Below, piece after piece: positions 1 to 11,131 of a stretch of 64,000 nucleotides of DNA. Positions within the stretch are counted from its first letter, which is position 1, and every line of letters starts with the position of its first letter. Where the stretch lies: NCBI GenBank assembly GCA_964023275.1, contig OZ029915.1, positions 17,275,775 to 17,339,774 on the forward strand. The letters run 5' to 3'. The notes under the pieces are model-generated. The model searched no databases, was not told where the DNA came from, and saw nothing but the letters and a program-made list of their open reading frames with translations. The DNA is from Norana najaformis. Lineage: Eukaryota > Annelida > Clitellata > Crassiclitellata > Hormogastridae. The translations under genes were made by a program, and so were the position numbers.

Positions 1-798
1 ATATAATTTAATCCTCAGGCACACATGTGAATGATCGCGGTGTGCCTAGCGTGCATCTGACCTGAATTCAGTCCATGAATGCATAAATCAGGACCTATTA
101 GAGGCGAGCACTGTAACGCCTCCCTCTCTCTCTCATTCCCCTTCCTCCTCCATAAATACAGCGAAGGCATCAACACGCCTCGCAGCGCAGAAGCAAGCGA
201 TGACAAGGCCAATCTATTAACCATCTACAGATGGCGTGACGCAGGCGATTACTCCATCCGTCTATTTCTCAAGTCTGAATGTGATTCGTTATTCGCCCCT
301 TAAAACGATTTATTTTATAGCATCGTTTGTATAAAACCTCATGCTGGGTTTAGAGCGAGCCTCACGTACCGACTACGGTTAGGGCCGCGCATGAAACCAG
401 TTCGGTGCTAATTCGGGCAGTAGTTTATGCAAATGTGAAAGCGAATTCGATGGACTGATAAACAGGTATCGATCTCTCACACCGATTGGTCCTCTGTCTA
501 TCATGGGTCATCTAACTCTAGACTAGTTCACAAATAAGACTTAACGATTATTATAAAAATAATGCTTAAATAATTAAACAAGTGCTTGGCTGTAAGTTGC
601 AACTGATGAAGTCTAATAACACAGTAGACTTCATCATTTGCAACTTACAGCCAAGCACTTGTTTAATTATAAATATCGGCTTATTTTTTCATTTTAATGC
701 CTTTGCGAATTTCCTTAATTATTATACAAAGCTACATGGAAATCGCAGTCAACAGAACACACTTGACTTGTATGTATGTACGCATGTATGCACCTAGT
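1..798. repeat. Left arm of a long inverted repeat
   Basis: Position x pairs with position 7602-x, so this block is the reverse complement of 6804-7601. I found one mismatch while comparing the arms (near 361). The arm reaches the window edge, so its true outer end may lie further left. The inner boundary is sharp: both arms share ...cacctagt and then diverge. It contains the hairpin at 570-669. I see no protein that both arms would plausibly encode; the short open frames simply mirror each other. Confidence 0.95.
570..669. repeat. Hairpin inside the left inverted-repeat arm
   Basis: Two 45-base stems (about 571-615 and 624-668, from taattaaacaagtgcttggc onward) are reverse complements with one C/A mismatch. 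They are separated by a loop of about 8-9 bases. Transcribed, this would give a near-perfect hairpin. The other arm carries the same hairpin at 6933-7032. Confidence 0.93.
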
Positions 799-1319
799 CA
801 CAGATTGTTCTTGCGACCAACTCTTAATATGCCCTAAGACGACTGCGGCTGCTCTAGCTTTCAGGAGGCGGTTTATATAGGCTATAAATGCTGCCTTCAG
901 CATAATCTATTTACATAGTTCGAAACCATGAAACGCTGTATAAGCACAAATAAATTCTAAATGAGGCCATGAATTTAGTGCTGAGTAAGCTGTAGGCTAC
1001 GGAATAGTTATTTCGTTGAATCAGCAATATCTCAGCACGCGGCAAGATATGCTGATTTTACATTATAAGGATGTAGGCATTATATGAATCAGCAAGAATT
1101 ATAATTAGCCATAAATAAAGCTTATTATGACATTTTAGTTTTGCCAAAGACATCGTTTAAAGAGTGGACTGGGTTTTCTTTACAAAATCGACGATATCTC
1201 AGAAACTAGACCTGATGCACTCAATCCAATGACATTTTCTGAATCAGCGCCCAAAATTACCCCAGGAACAGGTCTAAAACCGAAGGCAACAAGAAAAAAA
1301 ATTTTTCTGTTGGCCAGTG
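799..1319 (-). mobile_element. Truncated end of the CACTA-like transposon found at 10527
   Basis: This block is the reverse complement of 10527-11048, with only a handful of differences along 520 bases. It ends at 1319 in GGCCAGTG, the inverted terminus of the element, followed by tta, which matches the TAA duplication seen at the full copy. It holds the terminal inverted repeat and 5' untranslated region but no coding sequence. Its other end joins the inverted-repeat arm exactly at 798/799. Confidence 0.9.
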
Positions 1320-1322
1320 TTA

Positions 1323-1918
1323 TGGATATGCATGGATGCTATTTATATGCGTATGTATTTATTCTGTAAACACTTTTTCCTTTTCATTTACTCGAGATAA
1401 TTGCGCGCAGTGCAGCTCTTGTTAAACATTTATGACGCCGTCGTCCAAGTTTTTTCAGCTGCTTTGATGCCAATGATTTATTTCTGTTTTCTCGACGACA
1501 CTTGCCGGCGATGGCATTGCCATCGGTTCTCTTGTTGCTGGTGCTGATGTTGTTATTAGGAAGCGAACTTATGAGCCCTTCGGGCGGCAAGGGGTCATGA
1601 ACCTTACCCCATCGTCACTGTTTGATGTTCATTAGCACCCGAAACGAGTGGCTTTGATCAAGTGACCCTAACGGTTGTCAAAGTGGTCGAGGGTCTTTGA
1701 CGGCTCCTAATGTGTCATGCCTAGTGACTTCGAGCTGCGCTACAAGGCACCGTCGAACTAAATGGTTTTGGGATGCTGCTGCTGCAGGCATCTGATTGGT
1801 CAACTCTCAGATCAACAACCGATGAAAGGAAAAGGAAAGGAAACGACCAGGCTCTGCTCTGCTGGTCTCTGTGTCTAACTATACGCAACCCATTGCTAAT
1901 GACAGCAGCCAACGACTA
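1323..1918. other. No recognised feature
   Basis: Unique-looking sequence. The short minus-strand open frame at 1384-1590 has no recognisable domain. Confidence 0.5.
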
Positions 1919-2012
1919 AAATGTAAATGTATATGGTTTTATATAGCGACCGAATGGCCTCGATACTGCTTATTTTATAATGAATTTATCGGATGAGATC
2001 CAGCTCAATTTA
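1919..2012 (-). repeat. SINE family S1, 3' part, reverse orientation
   Basis: The stretch with tatagcgaccgaatggcctcg and aatgaatttatcggatgagatc is the reverse complement of the 3' half of the S1 SINE copies at 27165, 15855 and 18896 (gatctcgcccgaaaaattca, then a ggccat motif and the ctatagaataccg tail). It matches the reversed copy at 21735-21830 more closely. Confidence 0.7.
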
Positions 2013-4072
2013 CTGTAGTACTCAAACTTTGGAAGTATATTGTCATGGTTCACAGAATCCATATACTATGGTCGCTTGCAGTCTAGACTTCACACATGAA
2101 TGATTTATTTAGACACCGCAGCATTTTCTTCCCGAACGGCCTTCCATATTCTTAATTTATTTCATAATACTTGGGTAAACTTATACGACATGTGTAAGTT
2201 GTACTACACAAGACTTAAAATTCTGGCTCAGAGCAGCAGCGAGGACCAATTGGAACATTACACCCAAAAAGAAACTGATTGAATTTAAGATGTAGGAGGA
2301 GGAGGAAAGAAGAAGGAAGAGGAGGAGGAGGAGAAGAAGAAGGAGAAGAAGAGCTGTCTCTTAACCCAACCCTCGAAGGCAGCCATAGGTATAAAGCGTT
2401 ATCAGTTTTTTCTTAGCCTCGGCATATGAGGGCGTGTGGCTCGTCCGCTCTCTTGCCGCCTGATCTTCTTACCGAGAATGCACAGGAAGTATGTTCAGTT
2501 TAGAACTAAGTTCTCTTGGGAGCGCAAGGGGAACATAAGTCTTGGGATATCTGTTTTAGTGGCAGTTTTGAACCCCCAACTCGCCACTCGCACCCAAACC
2601 AAATAAGCTTGGATTTTCAGACGTCTGTTTAACAGTCACATGCATGAAAATGCGTAAGCTTTTCACCCCTGAAGTTTCATCTCCATGACTTGATGCCCAC
2701 AGTCTGTATGATGATATGATGTATGCCGTTGCAGAATTACATACAGGATATGACGCTAAATTTTTTGGTGGATGTCGGTCTAAAGCTGTAGGTCTGCTTA
2801 TATGGCAGCCTACTAACTTTAACTGATAAATGGCAATCAACAGCTTCTTAGGTATCAAACACACAAGTTTTAAGCGTTTGTTTTTAGTTGCGCATGTTGA
2901 ACATGGTCTCTGTTACACTGTGAACCTCCAGTTAACGTTGTGGAAACATTAGTAAGGTACCGATTAGTTTACAAATGTTTTCTTAAAGTTATTAAAACGT
3001 TGTACAAAATTTGAGTTTAAGCTCTAGACGACTTGTTTGCACATAGATCGGCTGCCCTTAGTAACAGATGAACCCAGTAACAAGTAAATACAAACCTCTT
3101 TCACAAAAAGACGATTTTCAGTTGACGGGCAGATACCGGATGGACCATGGTTTCAAGCTCATCTAGCATTGTGTATAGCACAGTAGTCTCCATGAGAACA
3201 GAGGCATTCTTATTTCACAAGTGTTCTTCTCTTCGTCTGTCTGTTTACCTAAATTGAGCTACCAGCACAGGATTTCTAGTGCTGCTGCTCAGCATGACAC
3301 CCGAAATGTCTTGGCGTGCCGCCACATCGTGACACGAGTCCAACAGGTTGCCGACGCCAGCACTATATTGTCACAAAAGATCACACAGGAGTAATAAAAT
3401 TTTTATAGTGCTTTGTTTGCTGTTGACATGTTTTTGCAACAACCGAAATAAGCTGCTGAGGAAGTTGAAACAACAAGCGATTACCTTATTTTAGTTTACC
3501 CCTTCAAAGGAACTTCTCGCCGAGTCGTATATTGTTGTTAGCCGACAGATGGCACACCAACAGAGCCAAACAGATATGGAAACAAACAGACTAAAATTAT
3601 GACACAACATTACAAACAGACACAGAAACAGAATCAGGCTCAGAGAGACAGACATAGGCCTATATAGGTAGGAAGTAGCCAGCGATTGCCTCTATTTAGC
3701 CAGCAATTGAAGTTCATTCTGTTTGATCGTGGTCTTGCGTTGTCAGACCTGGATGACCCCTGAAGGGTGTTTTTGAACTTGCTCTATAAAAATGCAGTAG
3801 CGATTGCAATTATGACTACAACAACCTGTAGAGAAACAGATTCAGTTAGATAAGGAGAGTCCCAAAATGGATGGACATTTTCATATTAAATAGGGTTTCA
3901 GAGGAATTCAAGATAAGTTTCAATGTAAAACTGCTTTTCAGGGACTTAATGACGGGACAATAAACAAGACATTAAGATTGCAAGACGGATTTTGATGATT
4001 TAGCAATACGCGATGAAAATACTGTAACACACAAGTAGAGCACAGAGTTAAGAGGTGGCACACGTAGTGTAA
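2013..4072. other. Gene-free stretch with a purine tract
   Basis: No recognisable exon or transposon. A strongly purine-biased GGA/GAA tract lies at about 2291-2352. The short open frames at 2100-2282 (plus) and 2556-2864 (minus) have no domain I recognise. Confidence 0.5.
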
Positions 4073-4330
4073 ATGTAATTTTAATTTGAAATTTGTATAG
4101 CGCCTCTTCAAGTGTCGTTGTTAAGTGTCATTAAGAAGGGAACATTCATCGTTAGTAAACATTGCTCAGATGACTGGAAGGGTGAAAAGTAGCGAGCTCC
4201 CGCCCACACGCAAAGCCCAACCAACAGGCTCCCATGCAGAGTTGAATGATGACAGCATGTTCAGAGTTTCTGAAGCACGTAGCATCGTGGATGAGGAACG
4301 ACATGAGGCTGTGTTCGCACGAGGTCCAGG
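4073..4330 (+). repeat. Dispersed repeat family R2, copy 1
   Basis: Begins with taatttgaaatttgtatagcgcctcttcaag and continues through attgctcagatgactggaag, cccgcccacacgcaaagccc, and gagttgaatgatgacagc. A second copy in the same orientation lies 604 bases downstream (4677-4912). More distant copies lie at 31385-31560 and 52545-52720. No open frame is conserved among the copies, so it is probably a non-coding retroposon or MITE-like family. The class is not determined. Confidence 0.8.
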
Positions 4331-4676
4331 ACTCTGACGGGTGAAGCGATGTTGGGCGTCTGTCGAAGGCAGTCGGCGGGTGGACGGTGTACAGAACGAT
4401 CACCACAGATAACGGCAATGTCAGTGCCCTCGATCAAGATGTTCAAAAGACTGCGGGCTGTTGATGCTAAGTTTCGTTAGCCACGTTCCTTGTCCTTATA
4501 AGGTTCTTCTCAGGCTGTTTAGGTCTAGCGTGCTCCAGTAGGCTACCTGGTAGCCCTGTGTCTTTACTCGTCTGGGGTCGGCAGATTTGTCGTCGAGCCA
4601 CGTCTTTGCCAAACACAGAACAGGAATATCCAAGTATGATGAAGACTGTGGGCAGAGAGGCAAAGGACTGGTAACG

Positions 4677-4912
4677 AATTGTAATTGTAATTTGAAATTT
4701 GTATAGCGCCTTTTCAAGATAAACTCATCAGTGGCACTCTCTGCGCTAACGATGTTAAATGCCATTAAGAACGGAACATTCATCCATTAGTAAACATTGC
4801 TCAGATGACTAGAAGGGTGAAAAGTGGCAAGCTCCCGCCCACACGCAAAGCCCAGCCAACAGGCTCCCAACTACAGTTGAATGATGACAGCTTTGCGTAT
4901 CGTGTTTGTTCT
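4677..4912 (+). repeat. Dispersed repeat family R2, copy 2
   Basis: Direct repeat of 4073-4330. It keeps the insert gataaactcatcagtggc and gcgctaacgatgttaa, which copy 1 has lost, so copy 1 carries an internal deletion. It ends soon after gttgaatgatgacagc. Confidence 0.8.
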
Positions 4913-6803
4913 GCATATTATATACGGAGTGCATTTCAACGTTGGAAGAGTGAAATAACTTGCCAAAAGGCGCTACATACAGTTTTAAGTAGGATTTACC
5001 TGTATTAATATTGGTTTTAGTGGTCATTTGAATAATTTGCAATTTGCATTAGTCATGTAAAGAACACACTTGATGCAGAGTTTGACTGTAAAATTCAGTG
5101 GACGATTGTGTTCGAGTGGACTTCCTACACATCGTTCGATGTTGGTGACGACGACCCATCGTCGCGGTCACGTTGCTGTTGTTTTATTGAGCCTCAACTA
5201 AATGCGCTGTCACAGTTCTTGCCTCGACATCGGAGCCCTTAACCGGCTGCGTTAGGACGACGACAGGCGCCGACTGCATCAGCCGACACAGATGCTGCGA
5301 CGGCTGCTGCTGCTGCTATAGTGAAGAGCGAGTGATAACAGTGCAGACTGTGCGGACAATGCGTCAATATTCCAATTAGCTACAGTTCTTAAAGCGACAT
5401 GTTTTACAGCAGTGACCACCTGAGTCCAATGAAACGAGAATTAGACGTCCTGGATCAAAAGTAATCATGTTCTGCATGTAGACGATCGCTAGAAATTACT
5501 ATCATTACTATTCACTGTTATGAAAATATAGTAGTACGACCAGCATATAAGCTGCTGGGCAGTGCTGGTGAGAGACTTCAAGAGGCACCATACAATTTTA
5601 TTACACATTCCGTTAAAATCTGAGCAAAGGCGGCTAACAGAAGCCGGGCTTCCACCACTGACCATGGACTATAGGAACTGCCTCCGCCTTTACTCTGACA
5701 CAGTTTTACAACCTACAGTTGTACCATTTCCCGAAAACCTTTGGCTTGTGTGCTACAGGCTGATCTAATTTTCATTTACTGTAATGAAGTACAGGGAAAT
5801 TTTTACACACACTGTCTTCTATTATTTTCCACATATGCTACAATTCTTATGTCATAATTTATGAAAAAGTCTCTACTATCGACATGAATTAGTTTTCCCT
5901 TATGCACGTTATCATTTCTGTGGCCCATCCTGCGGAAAATCACGTTCATCGTTTTAGATGAAATCGATATTATGTTTCCTAATACCCTAATTGCATCTTT
6001 TCATACCTCCTTTATCTGAATCTTAACTGACCTACCATGTGTAATAATACTAACTTCCCAGAGGTTATAGGCAAAATGCAATCACATTCACACGTCTCGT
6101 TCGATATCGACGTTCATAACTTGTCTTAATTAACTTTCTGCATGTTCAGACGAATGTAGCGTTTAGTGCTTTTCGTCACATTAGGACTAATTTCTTGAAG
6201 TTTGCTTCGAATTTCGTGTGGTTGTGGACATCTTCGATTGTCAGGCACGGCAGCCATTTTCTTTGTGTTGGACAGTATAAACAGTTTTGCCTTTTGCCGT
6301 TTGTTCTGTGTCGAGCTCCATATAAAGTATATGGAATTTGCGACCGCAAAGTCAGTGTCTTCGGTATGGCCTCAATGTACACTTTGTCGATCGGGAACCG
6401 TTTGGCCGGCGACAGATGAATGCTCCTACTTACGCAATGGATCTGGTGGCGTTGGAGATAACCGAACACGGCACATTTTACCAGCAGCCCAAGGAGTGCC
6501 AGTCGGTGGGTGTACCCCGAATGTGCATGTTCACTGTCTGTCATCATTACTCGTCATCAATACAGCACGGACCAAGACTCCTGAAACTGTCACAAATCAC
6601 CGTGGTCAATATAATCCGTTGGCTTTTAAATCTGTGTATGTGCGTGTGCGTGTGGGGAAGCTTACTGAGGGAGACTTCAGCTGCTATTCGAGCTACATTC
6701 GACTGAGGACGAAATTTGCGTTCTTACTGAATTATGCACCATGTAGGCTTGCTATAGAAGTGCCTTCGAGAGGTTCTTGAAGGCGTTATATAAATGATAA
6801 ATA
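4913..6803. other. Inner spacer of the inverted repeat, no convincing gene
   Basis: Open frames overlap on both strands between 6176 and 6780. The longest are 192 codons on plus (6202-6780) and 123 codons on minus (6176-6547). Neither shows a domain I recognise, and overlapping unconserved frames are weak evidence of coding. The stretch ends in gaaggcgttatataaatgata, which resembles the LINE or SINE 3' tails elsewhere in the window. Confidence 0.45.
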
Positions 6804-7601
6804 ACTAGGTGCATACATGCGTACATACATACAAGTCAAGTGTGTTCTGTTGACTGCGATTTCCATGTAGCTTTGTATAATAATTAAGGAAATTCGCAAA
6901 GGCATTAAAATGAAAAAATAAGCCGATATTTATAATTAAACAAGTGCTTGGCTGTAAGTTGCAAATGATGAAGTCTACTGTGTTATTAGACTTCATCAGT
7001 TGCAACTTACAGCCAAGCACTTGTTTAATTATTTAAGCATTATTTTTATAATAATCGTTAAGTCTTATTTGTGAACTAGTCTAGAGTTAGATGACCCATG
7101 ATAGACAGAGGACCAATCGGTGTGAGAGATCGATACCTGTTTATCAGTCCATCGAATTCGCTTTCACATTTGCATAAACTACTGCCCGAATTAGCACCGA
7201 ACTGGTTTCATGCGCGGCCCTAACCGTAGTCGGTACGTAAGGCTCGCTCTAAACCCAGCATGAGGTTTTATACAAACGATGCTATAAAATAAATCGTTTT
7301 AAGGGGCGAATAACGAATCACATTCAGACTTGAGAAATAGACGGATGGAGTAATCGCCTGCGTCACGCCATCTGTAGATGGTTAATAGATTGGCCTTGTC
7401 ATCGCTTGCTTCTGCGCTGCGAGGCGTGTTGATGCCTTCGCTGTATTTATGGAGGAGGAAGGGGAATGAGAGAGAGAGGGAGGCGTTACAGTGCTCGCCT
7501 CTAATAGGTCCTGATTTATGCATTCATGGACTGAATTCAGGTCAGATGCACGCTAGGCACACCGCGATCATTCACATGTGTGCCTGAGGATTAAATTATA
7601 T
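6804..7601. repeat. Right arm of the long inverted repeat
   Basis: Reverse complement of 1-798. It ends at ...ttaaattatat (7601), after which the sequence is unrelated to anything at the left. Unlike the left arm, its inner edge is not joined to transposon sequence. Confidence 0.95.
6933..7032. repeat. Hairpin inside the right inverted-repeat arm
   Basis: Mirror copy of the 45-base-stem hairpin at 570-669, with the same single stem mismatch. Confidence 0.93.
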
Positions 7602-8597
7602 CTGGCATTCAGATATACTGCCGAAAAATATCTAGCGAATCAGACCATCGTATAATGATATTCCACTTCCAGCATAGCAAACAGCTCATTCTCTTAAAGC
7701 AACAACGAAGGCTTATTTGTTAAATTCATGGGCGGATCCAGAGTGGCCGGAGAGCTATGCCCCAACCCGTCGGTTGCAGTGTGTTGAGAAAAATACTAGG
7801 CAACAAGGAATAGACCGTAAAAGTGATAACTTTTATGCATTTGGACTTTGATTTCCTCCTTCCATATAATGTTGGTCCTTAGTACATTAACTGTGGCCAA
7901 ATCAGCCTCGTCGTTGATCATTTTCTCGGTTAGCTGTCTCAGCGACACCCAGGGAGTCAGCGTTGGAGTCGCTGACTGGTGAGGCCTTCAGATGTTGCGA
8001 TGCTCCATCTGTTGACTGAGATTTCCATGTAGCTTAAGCAGCCAACTAATACCGGAGTTTTCAACAAATTGAAGCTAGTCTTCTTCTCTCGCTAGATATT
8101 TCTGAACATCGCTTCAGAGATTATGGATGACAGGCTTCAAAATACATCTAGCTTTGTACCTATTCATTATAGCTGCATTGTATCAAACTGTTTCAATGAA
8201 AACAGGACTGCTGGACTGCCAGGCGCTTTTGAAGAACCACAGACCCCAGGATCAGCGACCACTTGCTCCAACATTCGTCGGGCGTGTCTACATGAAAGGT
8301 TGTTTGTTTCCGAGTTTTCCCAGACGCTATTTGATCACAAAGCCAGTCTGATAATAAAGGAATCCTTAGCAAGTCTATAATTTCTTATTTTAAGAAAAGC
8401 CAGAAAGAACATGCTTGCTATTATATCGAAGTGTGTGTACTAATCTTAAGAAAATTCATGATCACAATTCAAAGTTATTTTATTAAAAAGTACTGCTAAA
8501 TAATTATGCTATCAGTTGTGATATACTTGCTTAATAAGCTGCTTCTATAACGAGCATTTAGAATTATGGCAGCGTTATTTGTTAAGTTCACTGGGAG
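7602..8597. other. No gene; possible hAT-MITE terminus
   Basis: At 7731-7775 the sequence gggcggatccagagtggccg followed by a c/g-rich gagctatgcccc stretch resembles the ends of non-autonomous hAT elements (the widespread ggggcggatcca type). A similar gggcggatgaagagg...gccatggctcccc lies at 10272-10310. No partner end or target duplication was found. The two overlapping plus frames at 8123-8380 are unrecognised. Confidence 0.35.
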
Positions 8598-8836
8598 TAA
8601 GTGCAATGGTCTAGTGGCCAGGGTTGGAGTTCGAAATTAATCCCTGCCAGGCAGAATGATTTTTTTCCAGATTAGTGCTTCGCTTGCGCTACCTAGCAAA
8701 CTCAGCTGTAAACCTAAAAGGAGTACATTGTACACCGTCGATGATAAGACCAGACGGCTAGGAGGAGGACTGGGCACCCGCTTCATATGACGGGGCGAAG
8801 ACTGTTTAACTGTAATCTAAATGTAAATGTAATCTC
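8598..8836 (+). repeat. tRNA-derived SINE
   Basis: A tRNA-like head is visible: A-box-like tggtctagtggc (about 8607) and B-box-like gagttcgaaattaatccc about 20 bases on. An unrelated body follows, ending in repeated taaatgtaaatgtaat, which fits a SINE tail. It is too degenerate to fold as a functional tRNA. Confidence 0.65.
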
Positions 8837-9067
8837 CAAAATGTCTGAGCGCCACACACAAGCTGCGTCAGGGAGACCAGCTTAATCACCCGCGCTATAT
8901 ATCATGCAAGTCCGCAAGAGCCAGAGGTTGTATAGTCAGTCTTGGTGCCAGGTCAGAATCCGGGGGTAAAGCCGGGAAGCAAACATGGTGAAAATCGTTG
9001 GTGATGGCAGTCATGAGATATTGCAGGAGCTGAAGCAGTATAGGATAGTCTTGAGTGATGAGCTGAT

Positions 9068-9150
9068 GAAGAGAGAGACAGACAGACACAGACAGAGAGA
9101 GACAGAGAGAGAGACAGAGAGAGACATACAGACAGAGAGAGAGCAAGCAG
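9068..9150. repeat. GA/GACA-rich microsatellite
   Basis: Imperfect gaga and gacagaca units. The minus-strand open frames here (8895-9227, 8953-9192) are runs of serine and leucine caused by the repeat. Confidence 0.9.
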
Positions 9151-9694
9151 AGGAGTGCTAAGATTAACAGACAATAAAGGGAGCTCGGCCAAGTGGCGGA
9201 AGTCTTTCGGGAGTTAATTAACTGCATAACATTATTATTACTAATTAATTATTAGTCATTAGTTGACGGGAGTTAACTGACTGTATAGCATTGGACTAAA
9301 TATGTCATAATCTAACGTTGCAGTGACATTTCAAGCCCCCAAAGTAAAGCTCCAAAACCAAACATCCGATGTGACAGATCTGTATCTGTCACTGCTCTTA
9401 CTGAGTTTTGAATATTGTCAGCATTTGTTAGGTTGTGCAGTATATCGTGCATAAATCTATGAAACTTGACTACGGCACAACATGAAAACCTAAAACTAAT
9501 GCAAGTAATTACCCCAAATTGCATATTTTGTAAAAAAAAAAGCGACGCTAGGCTTCAGAGAGCTTCACCCCTCTGACCGCTGACCAGGGGCTTAACTTCT
9601 GGACTCCACTGGGCCTAGGCTCCCAGACCGACGTATAAGCTCAAGCTCGCCATATGGCTTCCCTTTGCTGCAATCCTGGATCAGCCTTTGGTTA

Positions 9695-9756
9695 AATTCG
9701 TTCGTTCCGTTCTTTCGTTTGTTCTTCGTTCATTCATTTGCTCGTTCGTTCTTTCG
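9695..9756. repeat. TTCG-type microsatellite
   Basis: Interrupted ttcgttcg units on the plus strand (ttcgttcgttccgttctttc and similar). Confidence 0.85.
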
Positions 9757-10526
9757 TCATACATGTCTCAAGAAATCGACGGCAGTGCAGAGAGGAAGAG
9801 CGAAGAGGTCAACATAAGCCCGGGTGAGTGGTGTAAGTATTGACCGACAGTGCTTCCAAGGTGACCGAGTTCAGAAGCTGTCAACAGCGAATCCAGGAGT
9901 CAACAAAGTAGGAATCAACAGACAATACTGACGACGGACGCCGAAACAAAAGTAGTCGGAACAGATCGCAGAGACCAATACACGAACCCGAGCGACCGCT
10001 GAACAATCGAAGGCGACATGAACAGAGAGGGGAGACTGACGATGAAAGAAAAAGACGAGAATGAAAAACTGAGATACGAGCGAGAGAGAGAGATTGAAAA
10101 GGAAACAGAAAAATCGAAACAGAAACACAGAAATAATGGCAGCTGCAAAACACACGCACTTTCACTAATTAAATGTATTTGATTGAAATATGCTGTAAGT
10201 AGCTCCAATGTAATGTAATGTACTGCACTCTAGCACCCTATCTTAACGTTACGTAGTGTAATAAAATGCAAGGGCGGATGAAGAGGGAGACCAGGGGCCA
10301 TGGCTCCCCAACGTCTGCATTGTTGGGATGAAAGACCCGAACTAGGGTTAAAATACAACGCGAAACCTTAAAATAATGGGACAAAAATACCAGATATGAC
10401 GAATTTTGCGGTTCCATTCCTTTTAAAAAGGACCTACTGCTATAAGCGCCGTCTCTTCGTCTCTCTATCACATGTCATTTAGTGCAGATTTTATTACCTA
10501 GGCATTTAAGCTATTTATTCTAATAA
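9757..10526. other. Gene-free stretch, purine-rich
   Basis: 9870-10140 is purine-rich on the plus strand, which explains three overlapping low-complexity minus frames. 10272-10310 resembles a hAT-type MITE end (see 7602-8597). No exon is recognised. Confidence 0.45.
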
Positions 10527-10652
10527 CACTGGCCAACAGAAAAAATTTTTTTTCTTGTTGCCTTCGGTTTTAGACCTGTTCTTGGGGTAATTTTGGGCGC
10601 TGATTCAGAAAACGTCATTGGATTGAGTGCATCAGGTCTAGTTTCTGAGATA
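10527..10652 (+). repeat. Left terminal inverted repeat of the transposon
   Basis: Starts CACTGGCCAACA. Imperfect inverted match to the right end, carrying the gttgcc, agacctgtt, ctgattc and ggtctagttt blocks. Confidence 0.8.
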
Positions 10653-11131
10653 TCGTCGATTTTTTAAAGAAAACCCAGTCCACTCTTTAAACGATGTCTT
10701 TGGCAAAACTAAAATGTCATAATAAGCTTTATTTATGGCTAATTATAATTCTTGCTGATTCATATAATGCCTACATCCTTATAATGTAAAATCAGCATAT
10801 CTTGCCGCGTGCTGAGATATTGCTGATTCAACGAAATAACTATTCCGTAGCCTACAGCTTACTCAGCACTAAATTCATGGCCTCATTTAGAATTTATTTG
10901 TGCTTATACAGCGTTTCATGGTTTCGAACTATGTAAATAGATTATGCTGAAGTCAGCATTTATAGCCTATATAAACCGCCTCCTGAAAGCTAGAGCAGCC
11001 GCAGTCGTCTTAGGGCATATTAAGAGTTGGTCGCAAGAACAATCTGTGAATGTGAGCATTAAATAACTACATGTTCTTACTATTTTTTAGGTTAGTCATT
11101 TAATTCCTCAGATGCGAACATCCCTAAGGTT

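Noticed and set aside
6202-6780. 192-codon plus-strand open frame as a gene
   Set aside because: No domain recognised, an antisense frame of similar size overlaps it, and there is no splice or repeat context. Kept only as a curiosity.
1-7601. LTR retrotransposon interpretation of the 0.8-kb repeats
   Set aside because: The repeats are inverted, not direct, and no gag, pol, primer-binding site or polypurine tract lies between them.
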